A stretch of 64,000 nucleotides of DNA from Limnomonas spitsbergensis (taxonomy: Eukaryota > Chlorophyta > Chlorophyceae > Chlamydomonadales), in contig JAYJMM010000004.1 in the NCBI GenBank assembly GCA_037349105.1, positions 620,001 to 684,000 of the forward strand, written 5' to 3'. Both the position numbers and the translations under genes were made by a program. The notes below the pieces were generated by a model. That model was not told where the DNA came from. It was given only the letters and a program-made list of their open reading frames with translations, and did no database searches. Below are positions 44,027 to 53,161 of the stretch, one piece after another (the first letter of the stretch is position 1; every line of letters starts with the position of its first letter).

Positions 44027-47000
44027 ATGGTCCACCTCCTTATTGTTGGAGCTGGTTTTGCTGGTTGCCACACGGCGAAAGGTGCCACCGCAGCAGGTTT
44101 CCAAGTCACGATCATCGACAAGTGAGTCCATCTCCACGCTGGTGTCGTAGCCAGGCGCGTGCGCTTGTCCACTGTGCGAAGTGTGACATGCAACACCGAC
44201 GATTTCTGGCTTCTGCGAACGCTCGCAGGAAAGATTTCTTTGACGTTAAGTTCGCATCACTACGAGCCTGCGTCCAGCCAGAGTCGCCACTCGTCGAAAA
44301 ATACGCATTCAAATACTCTGAAATCCCAGGCATCGGCAACTACAAGCAGGTGCGCCATGAGCCTGGCCATCCACCCAAGGTGCCATGCACATACTTAACG
44401 CCAGGCCTGCATGGCACCAGATTGACTGCATTGGTTACCGTCCGTCAGGAGGAGGTGTAAACCCTAAACCCTAGACGATAAAGAGGTCCAGACCCTACAC
44501 CATGAACCCTTAACTCCTGGTAGGTCCACATTGAAGAATTTAGCATGCTCTGTCATCCCCTGTATCATTGCGGATTAATTTCAAGGCATACTGCTGCATG
44601 CACCCATCCTCGGTTCAGGGCACCGTCTATTCTACGTTGCTTCATCCATATTTCAGATACATCACAGCCTACGGCCGTGGGGGCTGGTGTAGCAAGCCCT
44701 GCTGCTCAGGCCGCCGGCTGTATGCCAGTTAAGGGTTTGTCCCTGTTGGTCGGTGGCCGCCCAGCGGTCTGGCAAAGGCGGTATGACGTGCGCTAAGATA
44801 AATGCCGACAGACACTTGTGACGGATCCTTGCACATGGGCATTCTCAGTGCATGGCCCAGCAGGTGCCAGGCTGCAGGGGTCCATGTGGATGGCAGGACG
44901 CACCATACTAGTTTCCAGGGTCTGCCAGGCTACAGCCATTGGACTGATGAGGACCAAATGCTTGACCAGCGTACTGCTGCAGGCCCGAGGGGAGCCAACC
45001 TTCACAGTCACTCCCCTGGACCAAACCATGTCCTCTGAGGACCCCTCCCCCAGTTTATTTAAGGGCGCTTTAGCTACACTTCAGCCACGACATGGCCCTC
45101 CGTCGGCAGGGCTTGGTGCAGCAAGCCATGCGGCTTGGCGGCCCCACGCAGTGATGTAGCTGAAACGTAGCTGAAAGTACAGAAGATGGCAGCACTACCT
45201 CTGGCTAGCTTTGCTCCCCCTGTTTTGTAGGAAGCCATGAGAAGTCTCGACAATACTGCTGAGGCCCGCAGGCTGGGAATAGCTGAGGTGTAGCTGAAAA
45301 GTAGCTTCCGTGCAAAATGACAATACTGGCTCTGGCTCCAACTTATCTTCCCCTGTTTTTCGGGAACCATCACAAGCTCACCCAGATCCTTGCTGAGCTT
45401 GAATCCTGCGCAAGCTAACACTGGCTCTGGCTCCAACTTCACTACCAACCCTTTTTTGTAAACTGGATGCTCTAGAAATAAAACATGGCTGGGCTCGTCT
45501 GTCGCGAATCACCTCAAAGCTGACCATGATAACATCCGTGATCCCTGTCCTCCCCCGTTTTGTAGGGAACCATCTCCAAGCTCACCAAGAACTCTGCTGA
45601 GCTGGAATCCGGCGAGACGATTCCATTCGACTACCTGGTCATCGCCACGGGCAGCTCCAACGCCTCGGGCGCCTACTCACAGCCGCAGGGCACAACGCTG
45701 GAAAGCAGGAAGGCTGAGCTGATGGTGAGTACTGCAGTGCTTAGGGTTTGAGGGTTCAGGGTTTAGGTGGGATCGAAGCAGTGCCCTCTCAGGGTCTGGG
45801 GTGAAGGTGGGAGCGAAGCCACGATTATTCGATTGATCGAAAGGCTACCTTTTATAGGCCTGATGGCACAAAACTGGGGATCAGGAGGGCGGAACTGATG
45901 GTGAAGGCCGCTCTGCCATCCGAATGTTTCCCATGTGCGTGCCTGCGCCATTGTTTATGTGAGCACACCCAAAGCCACCTGTCAGGGGCCGCCTGGCATG
46001 ACACTGGGGATCAGGAAGGCCGATCGGTAGGGTGAAGGCCGCTGTGACACCCATTTTATTCCTTGCGTGCATGCCTAAATCATTCCCATGCACGTGCATG
46101 CGCCTATGTTCAAATTAGCTTACACAGGTGTTAAGTAGGAGGGCAGGAAGGCCGAGCTTTACGTATATTTGAGTGGAGATGCTGGGCTGCCACTGCTGGG
46201 ATGAAGGGGGCCAGACCTTGACCGGCCAACGGCCGACCTTGATCGGCCAATGGCCGGTGGTCCAAGCAGCAGGAGCATTGCCGGCACCGCATCGCTATTC
46301 CCGCACCCGCTGCTGTGTCACGGAAGGCATCATGTTGAAATTATTGCACCCCATCCCCCCCCTCCTGCTCCGGATTCCTCTTCCCTGTTGTGATGGACGC
46401 AATGCTGTGCCCACTGACCAGCTGCTGCGTCACAACAGGGCACCATGGTGCCAAAGCTGCACCGCACATCCCCCGTGTCCTGCTCCTGCGTCCTCTCACA
46501 CACTGTTTACCTGGGGGCAGAGCCAGTTTATGTGCTGGATGCCATGGTTGCACCACACACACCCTCCCCTTACTGTGTCCTCTCATCTGCTGCTTTTCTG
46601 GGTGCAATGCTGTGTCCATCCACCAGCTGCTGTGCTGGTCGCACACCACACACACACACACACACCCCACACACTCCCCTTTCTGCATCCTCAAACCTGC
46701 CGCATCCTACAACCAATCACGTCCCCTGGCCCATTGCATCCTCTCACCCGCCAAGTCCTGTCGCCCGCCACGTCCTCTCGACCGCTGTCCTTTGACCTCT
46801 GCTCCTGCATCCTCCAACCCGCCAAGTCCTGTCGCCCGCCACGTCCTCTCAACCGCTGTCCTTTGATCTCTGCTCCTGCATCCTCCAACCCGTCGTGTCC
46901 TCTCACCCGCCACGTCCTCTCAACCGCTGTCCATTGACCTCTACTCCTGCATCCTCCAGGCTCCAACCCGTCGTGTCCTCTCACCCGCCACGTCCTCTCA

Positions 47001-50000
47001 ACCACTGTCCATTCACCTCTGCTCCTGCATCCTCCAACTCTTCGTGTTCTCTCAACCACCACGTCCTCTCAACCGCTGTCCTTTGACCTCTGCTCCTGCA
47101 TCCTCCAACCGGTTGTGTTCTCTCAACCGCCACGTCCTCTCAACCGCTGTCCTTTGACCTCTGCTCCTGCATCCTCCAACCCGTTGTGTTCTCTCAACCG
47201 CCACGTCCTCTCAACCGCTGTCCTTTGACCTCTGCTCCTGCATCCTCCATCCCGTTGTGTTCTCTCAACCGCCACGTCCTCTCAACCGCTGTCCTTTGAC
47301 CTCTGCTCCTGCATCTTCCAACCCGTTGTTTCTCTCAACCACCACGTCCTCTCAACCGCTGTCCTTTGACCTCTGCTCCTGCATCTTCCAACCCGTTGTT
47401 TCTCTCAACCGCCACGTCCTCTCAACCGCTGTCCTTTGACCTCTGCTCCTGCATCTTCCAACCCGTTGTGTTCTCTCAACCGCCACGTTCTCTCAACCGC
47501 CACGTTTTCTGACGTACTGTTGTGATGGAGCAGGAGACGATGGAGCAGGTCCGCAAGGCCAAGGATATCGTCATCGTTGGCGGGGGGGCTGTGGGTGTGG
47601 AGCTGGCAGCAGAAATCGTGGAGACGTTTGCTGGGAAGAACCTGCAGATCGTGCACCCGGCTGCTCGCCTGTTTGACAGCAAGGCGCTCAAGTTGAGCAA
47701 CTGGGTCGAAAAATGGCTCAGAGACAACAAAGTCAAGGTACGATGGGGCGGGGGATGAGACGGTTCTCCTACTACGACATGAAATGTACCGTAACGGTTT
47801 TAGTGTATTACCGGTTTTCCGACACTGGTATAGAAAATGTATCTGGTTACCTAACCCGCGACTGGTACTCCTGTCTTGATAATAGGTATCAGTATACCGG
47901 TACCCCCTGCCGGTACTGCTAAGATGGCGGGGTTGGGAGGTATCTCATGCCGGTATTCAGCATGCATAGGGCAACTGATACTTATGTGAAATGGGTTTAA
48001 TATTTATAAAATTGTTGCTGGTAGTCTGGTACATACTACATACGTCATACAAATGTGTGATCTTGGGGTGAGCGCTTCTCGAGGTTGGCCTCATTACGTG
48101 ATTTATCCATCTCCCTGCTTTGTAGACTGGTATCTAATCCGATGTCACAAACGATATCCCATGGACGGGTATTTTGACCAGCCGCCCTTCATAAACATGA
48201 TGCTGAGCACTTAAAATCCCGGCCGCGGCCCTTGGTATTTTGTGTTTAGGGTCGGGGCTTAGGGGCTCAGAGTCTTGAGGGTAGGGGGTTAAGGGTCTTA
48301 GGGTTCCGGGCTTTGGGGTTTTGATGTCCCTGTTGCCCGTCATGTGAAACCTCGAGCTTTGCTTGCACGTCAGGTCCTCCTCAACGAGCGTGCCAAGCCC
48401 TAAACCCTACACCCTTGACCTTCAACCCTAAACCTTCATCCCTAAACCTTGCTGGCACGTCAGGTCCTCCTCAACGAGCGTGCCAAGAGGAATGCCTCTG
48501 ATCCAAAGAAGCTGACCCTCGAGTCGGGGAAGGTGCTCGATGCCGACTTGGTCATCTGGACTGTGGGCTCCACGCCAAACACGGAATTCCTGAAGACGAC
48601 TGAATTTGCAATTGCCCTGGATGCTGCTGGACGCCTCGAGGTGTGTGCTCCTTGCCCACATGCTGCAACAGGGCCTGGAAATCAGAATGGTTTATCATTC
48701 TTTTCAAGGCTGTGGGCATGGGCTCTGAACACATACGCCTGATACAGACATGGTTATTGTATAAACATGGCTTTTGTACAGAATGCAGATATGGCTGATG
48801 TATAGTCACAAGTTGTGCAGACACGCCTGATATACAGCCATGGCTGCTGTACAGACATGGCTGATGTGCAGTTATGTCTGCTGTACGGATATGGCTGATG
48901 TACAGTCACAAGTGCTATGACGACATGGCTGATGTACAGACATGTATGTTTAACAAATGTGGCTACTTTGCAGCCATGGCTGATGTACAGACAAGGCTAT
49001 TAACCTATTGTACAGACAAGGCTGATGTACAGACACGTCTGTTGTACAGACATGGCTGATGTACAGACACGTCTGTTGTACAGACGTTTTTGCTGTGCAG
49101 CCATGGCTGATGTACAGACAAGGCTATTAACCTATTGTACAGACAAGGCTGATGTACAGACACGACTGTTGTACAGACATGGCTGATGTACAGACAAGGC
49201 TATTAACCTATTGTACAGACAAGGCTGATGTACAGACACGACTGTTGTACAGACATGGCTGATGTACAGCGATGTATGCTGTACTGACATGACTCTTTTA
49301 ATTATACGACTGATGTACATGCATGGCTGTTGTACAGACACGGCTGCTATACGGAAATCGCTGTACAGAAACAGCTGTTGTGCAAGCATGTCCACTGTCT
49401 GAACCCAAGGCATCCTTTGCGATTCAGGGGGCACACCCAAGGCCATCTCGCCCTTTCGTGAGGTCGTGTGCATTTCCGTGTGCATGCCTCAACGCAGCTC
49501 TTCCTGTTTTTGCAGGTTGAATCCTCCCGGCGTGATACTCTACTCCTCATGTTTTGGCAGCTTTTGAACCCTCACTGCTTAATTCATGCTGACATCTATG
49601 CATTCAGTCAACCCCTTACTGTCCTGGGACCCAAATTTAATTATTTTTATGTTTTGGCAGGTTGAACCCTCGCTGCGTGTGGTGGGATACCCCAACGTGT
49701 TCGCTGTGGGGGATGTCAACGATGTGAAGGAGGAGAAGCTGGTGAGATCTGATATGCACGATGAAGTTAAGGGTGATATACACCATGAAGTTAAGGGTGG
49801 TATCCACTATGAAGCTATGAAGTTAAGGGTGCTGGGGCCCCGGCTGGGGCTACCCTTTAGCTACAGCCGAGCCCATAGATGGCGGGGCTTATTGCAGCAA
49901 GCCATGTAGCTTGGGGCATTGGCTGTAGGCTGGTTTAGTATTGGTCCCCGTTGGCTGAGTTGAGGCTGCCTGGCAGCCCCTGAAGAGTGATCATTGGCCA

Positions 50001-50590
50001 GAGCCTGCCTGGGGGGGAAAGTGGCCCCCCTGTTGTGTCCGGTTTTACAAACGACTGAAAATGTTTCTATTAATTCCATCTTGTGAGATGGCATGATTTT
50101 TTTATATTCAACATGCAGTGGCCTAGCAACCTCTGAGTTGAGCAGTGGCTCTGAAAGTGCTTTCTGAGTCGAGCAGTGGCTCTGACAGTGCTTTCTGAGT
50201 CGAGCAGTGGCTCTGAAAGTGCTTTCTGAGTACAGCTGTGGCTCTGAAAGTGCTTTCCGAGTACAGCTGTGGCTCTGAAAGCCGTCTGAAACTGAACCCT
50301 AAAAAGCCAGGCATCTTTCCTTTTGCTGCATGCAGGGCTACTTGGCGATCCAGCAGGGCCAGCTTATGGGAAAGAACCTGGGGCTGCTGCTAAAGAACCC
50401 AGCCGCCCGGCTGGCACCGTGGAAGCCCAACGGCGGCTCTGCCAGCGCAATGCTAGTGACGTTGGGTCGCGATGCGGGCGCCGGCCACTTTGGCTCATGC
50501 GTCATGTTCAGCTTCATGGTGGCGCAGTTCAAGGGCAAGGACCTGTTCACGGGGAAGGCGCGGGCAGATCTGGGCGTTGTAGATAAATAA
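44027..50590 (+). CDS. AIFM2: AIFM2/FSP1-like NAD(P)H:quinone oxidoreductase (FAD-dependent)
   Basis: Members of this family reduce quinones with NAD(P)H (human FSP1 protects membranes from lipid peroxidation; plants have AIF-A-like homologues). Seven exons (44027-44121, 44229-44349, 45566-45724, 47534-47737, 48464-48640, 49661-49741, 50336-50590) join in frame: 1092 nt, 363 aa, TAA, the normal length. Motifs: N-terminal FAD Rossmann VGAGFAGCHTAKGA with the acidic end IIDK; DYLVIATGSS; the NAD(P) fold IVIVGGGAVGVELAAEI; DLVIWTVGSTPNT; and the second FAD contact YPNVFAVGDVNDVKEEK. The C-terminus WKPNGGSASAMLVTLGRDAG and GHFGSCVM is as in plant homologues. The human myristoylation site is not present (MVHLL). 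Introns 2-6 are long and hold several echo arrays plus three minisatellites; intron 1 is 107 bp. Exons 1-2 are AT-richer than exons 3-7. Confidence 0.93.
44645..44800 (+). repeat. R1 dispersed repeat copy, orientation A, near-consensus
   Basis: The best complete A copy: atttcagatacatcacagcc, tacggccgtgggggctggtg, cagcaagccctgctgctcag, gccgccggctgtatgccagt, tttgtccctgttggtcggtg, gccgcccagcggtctggcaa, then gcggtatgacgtgcgctaag and ataaatgc. Useful as a reference for the family. Another fragment lies at 45070-45180. Confidence 0.85.
45220..45620 (+). repeat. Acceptor echoes of AIFM2 exon 3
   Basis: The true edge at 45556 (cgttttgtag then GGAACCATCTCCAAGCTCAC) has copies at about 45222-45290 (tgttttgtaggaagccatga) and 45352-45425 (tgtttttcgggaaccatcac, aagctcacccagatccttgc). 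Similarity extends about 60 bp into the exon (GAGCTGGAATCCGGCGAGAC against gagcttgaatcctgcgcaag). Confidence 0.85.
45700..46160 (+). repeat. Donor echoes of AIFM2 exon 3
   Basis: The exon end AGCAGGAAGGCTGAGCTGATG then gtgagta at 45705-45731 has copies at about 45880-45905 (tcaggagggcggaactgatg then gtgaagg), 46008-46035 (atcaggaaggccgatcggta) and 46138-46162 (aggagggcaggaaggccgag). The true junction is followed by agggtttgagggttcagggt, telomere-like. Confidence 0.8.
46170..46315 (+). repeat. R1 dispersed repeat copy, orientation B
   Basis: gctgggctgccactgctggg, gccagaccttgaccggccaa, an internal duplication of the accttgatcggccaatggcc block, then ggtggtccaagcagcaggag. In AIFM2 intron 3. Confidence 0.75.
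46755..47515 (+). repeat. 71-bp minisatellite, about 11 copies
   Basis: Unit ctcaaccgctgtcctttgac, ctctgctcctgcatcctcca, acccgttgtgttctctcaac, cgccacgtcct. Copies become more uniform toward the right end and stop 19 bp before the acceptor of exon 4 at 47534. The array is pyrimidine-rich on the coding strand, so each unit resembles a polypyrimidine tract. Confidence 0.95.
48365..48495 (+). repeat. Acceptor echo of AIFM2 exon 5 joined by CCCTAAACCC
   Basis: ttgctggcacgtcaggtcct then cctcaacgagcgtgccaag occurs at 48449-48487 (true) and, almost identically, at 48361-48399. The copy breaks exactly into ccctaaaccctacacccttg and telomere-like sequence continues up to the true copy (accctaaaccttcatcccta). 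Confidence 0.92.
48720..49385 (+). repeat. ~17-bp minisatellite (gtacagacatggctgat)
   Basis: Irregular head-to-tail units of gctgatgtacagacatg and variants (gttgtacagacacgtct), with a higher-order unit containing aaggctattaacctattgta repeated three times between 48983 and 49220. In AIFM2 intron 5. Confidence 0.9.
49505..49685 (+). repeat. Acceptor echo of AIFM2 exon 6
   Basis: gttttggcag then GTTGAACCCTCGCTGCGTGT at 49651-49680 has an upstream copy at 49506-49535 (gtttttgcag then gttgaatcctcccggcgtga). Both are followed by related sequence (gttttggcag recurs at about 49551). Confidence 0.85.
49850..49990 (+). repeat. R1 dispersed repeat copy, orientation A
   Basis: ttagctacagccgagcccat, cttattgcagcaagccatgt, ggctgtaggctggtttagta and ttggtccccgttggctgagt match R1. 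In AIFM2 intron 6. Confidence 0.75.
50128..50285 (+). repeat. 31-bp tandem repeat, five copies
   Basis: Unit gagtcgagcagtggctctga aagtgctttct; later copies have tacagctgtggctctg. It ends 50 bp before AIFM2 exon 7. Confidence 0.92.
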
Positions 50591-52600
50591 AAAACCATAC
50601 GCAAAGCCTGAGGCGTGGATGGACGAAGCCTCACATTCGGCCGTAGCACTAGGTGAGCTACCATGCAGTCAAAGAAAGGATTTACCCCGGGCGATATGGG
50701 CGCTGTGGATTTCATCTGGCGGGCTTGAGGAGGAGCAGAAGGGTGGCCACTGGTGCCAATACGTTGTAATCTTCAGGTCTCGTCAAGCGTCATAAGGGGT
50801 GACAGTACCGATGCTATAGTGCATTGCCGTGAAGCTTTCATGTGCACTTTGTCATGGGATATGGTTGTGCGCCTTTTATTCGCACTTGCGGTACAGTATA
50901 ATTATCACGTGATGTACTGCTGTACATTGGATGGGTGTCTGGCGGCCTGTTGTTCCGCTTAAAGATTCTTGCCGGCCACAGGTGATTCTCCGGTAGCTAG
51001 AGATTCAGCTATAATTCAGCCTCATTACGGCCTATTGTGGCCAGAGGGCCAGCTGCAGCAACCCTGCTGCTTCAGCCATAGGCAGGTGGAGGTTTGGTTT
51101 CCATAATTGGCCCAGTCGCTACTGCCCAACGGCCTGCCAATGGTGGTCTGGGGAGCGCTGAGATAAGCACTGCTGCCAGGGCCTCAGTTAAGGGCTTCCA
51201 AGGGTTTACCGGCCCCTGGACACTTAAATGAAGCGGCATGTTCACATGTGGTTTACCCTCTGACCTTCAGTTCCTTTTCTTTTCTCCCAATGGGACAGAT
51301 GGGCGCCCCCTTGGCGGAGCCTTCTTTACACAGGGCCCAGAGGTGTTATGTCATTGGCATGTGGTTTTCATGGGCTTTGAGGGCCCCAAAGCCTGCTGGT
51401 AATATTTCATAGAGCTAGAGAGCATGACACTCATGAGGTTTCGATCTCACAACTTCACTGTTGGGCGCCCCAGCAGCCGAGCCTTCTTGAGCAGGGCCCA
51501 GATGTGTGATGTCCGTAACTTAAAGCAGAAGTGGCTGTATGTTATCAGGCTGGCTGTCCAGCATCCCATACAGACTGGGGTACCTCATTTACACCGGTAA
51601 ATGTAATATTGTATTCATATACCGCTCCAGTATGATCCGAAAGTGTCTTCTGCTTAAGAAAAAAAAAATCCTAAATTGAGCGTAGAAGTATCTGGATTCT
51701 GCCATATAGGCCTGGCGGCGCCAAAGTGACAACATGCCTTGTCTGACTGATGACACTGCAAAAGGAACTAGAAGAAAAGAAGTATAGGACATAATTAATA
51801 TAAACCAGTCCAGATCCAAATGTGCACATAGTCCCCCCTGATAAAGTACCGGCACTCGTGGATATTGGGAGATTTAGGCTAGGATTCAGGAGCTCCTGGG
51901 ATGATAACTGCACGGCGGATATCAGCACAACACCATCATGCGGTCATGCCCAGAAAGGTTAGATGAGTAAGCTCCAACGAACCAGCAAACACATAAGGAA
52001 GCAGGCAATACGTCAGTGTACAATCTACCTGCTGACTGCGGTGCTCACCAAGTCCTACGGGGTGCCAAAACGCGAATGTGGACTGGAGGTAGAGGGAAAT
52101 CATCCTGATACCAGGACCAATAAGATACGGAAGAAGCATCTCCAGCCAACACTGCCACCCTCAGCCAACAGATGCTGACAAAAGACCTAGTGGAGACTGA
52201 ACCAAAAGTGAAACACTCCTTCAACAAGCCGTACATAGCTGGCAACCCATAATGGTAGCATGGGTTGACACATGTCATGTTTCATGACAGGATGACACCG
52301 AAGACACCTCGACAGCCGGTCAGCGCAACAACAGGGCAGCTTGCAACCAGGTTGGGCCGGGACAGGATTCAAGCACAGCACCGGGCGGTCCTCAGCTATC
52401 GTGGCAAAAACATGAATTCGGATGCCTTCAGCAATGGAGTGGTACTAAATCACACTATGCCAGGCCGGGACATGAGCACAACAACTGTGCAGGTGTCTCA
52501 TTGACAATTACGGTGCTGCTTTGTTGATGTAGCTCTTGCTGCAGATAGCTGCAAGACTGGCCAGCAGCTCAGCCATGCAATCTGGGCTTAAGGTCTTGAT
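50591..52600. other. Spacer between convergent AIFM2 and BTB genes
   Basis: 2 kb. An R1 copy in orientation A lies at 51000-51175 (attcagctataattcagcct, cagctgcagcaaccctgctg, ggcctgccaatggtggtctg, gcgctgagataag). Two reverse-oriented R2 copies lie at about 51290-51355 (gatgggcgcccccttggcgg, agggcccagaggtgttatgt) and 51458-51515. From 51590 to 52590 I see no gene; this may hold the 3' UTR of the BTB gene. Confidence 0.65.
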
Positions 52601-53161
52601 CTAGTCGAACAGCTGGGGACGGCAATCTTGGTACCAAAAGCTTGCCAGAGGATTGCGAAGCATTTTCTCACCGCAGATGTTGCACATGTAATCCTTAGCT
52701 TTGGAACATTCCCACTTTTTGCAGGTTGCACACCAGCCACAGTTGTGACCTAGAACCTCACATGAGCCCCAGGGATCGGAATCTCCTGGGCAAGACAATG
52801 GCTTGGCAGGTGCCATCAGCTTGGACTCTGTATTCTTTAACAGGGCAGTCTCCAGCTGTGGTCCGTCGTGCGCCATGTCACGGATCCTCTTCATGCACAT
52901 CGTCCTCAGCTCGTCCTGACACAAGCTGTCCGCGAGGATCAGCCACCGTATCACATAGCGGCTCGAGGCAGGGTCCGGGCTGAGTCCGTGGGGGAACTGT
53001 GTTTGCAGGTACTGCATGCAATCCTCCATGACGCGTTTGATGTCATACTTGTGCAGCATTGGGAGCATCATGTAGACACTGTCAGGGGTGAGCTCCGCTT
53101 TGGGGATGACAGGGTACATGTGGGCCAGGATGGCCTGCCAGACAGCTTCGTCTCCATCCAC
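52601..53161 (-). CDS. BTB/POZ-domain protein, terminal exon
   Basis: BTB domains mediate dimerisation and often Cullin-3 ubiquitin-ligase adaptor functions. The minus-strand exon starts after a tgtgcag acceptor at 53161 and ends in TAG at 52601 (186 aa). It begins VDGDEAVWQAILAHMYPVIP, then LTPDSVYMMLPMLHKYDIKR and VMEDCMQYL, the second half of a BTB fold. A BACK-like helical part follows (RYVIRWLILADSLCQDELRT), then a Cys/His-rich tail (CEVLGHNCGWCATCKKWECS, KDYMCNICGEKM) that may bind zinc. The first half of the BTB domain (usual VxAHKxVL..SPVF) must be in upstream exons, which I could not find between 53162 and 56018. The gene may be incomplete or have a distant 5' exon. Confidence 0.7.
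   Translation of the reverse strand: MDGDEAVWQAILAHMYPVIPKAELTPDSVYMMLPMLHKYDIKRVMEDCMQYLQTQFPHGLSPDPASSRYVIRWLILADSLCQDELRTMCMKRIRDMAHDGPQLETALLKNTESKLMAPAKPLSCPGDSDPWGSCEVLGHNCGWCATCKKWECSKAKDYMCNICGEKMLRNPLASFWYQDCRPQLFD

Noticed and set aside
46173..47086. Large plus-strand ORF (254 codons) and minus-strand ORFs across the 71-bp satellite
   Set aside because: Translated low-complexity satellite within an AIFM2 intron; no family resemblance.
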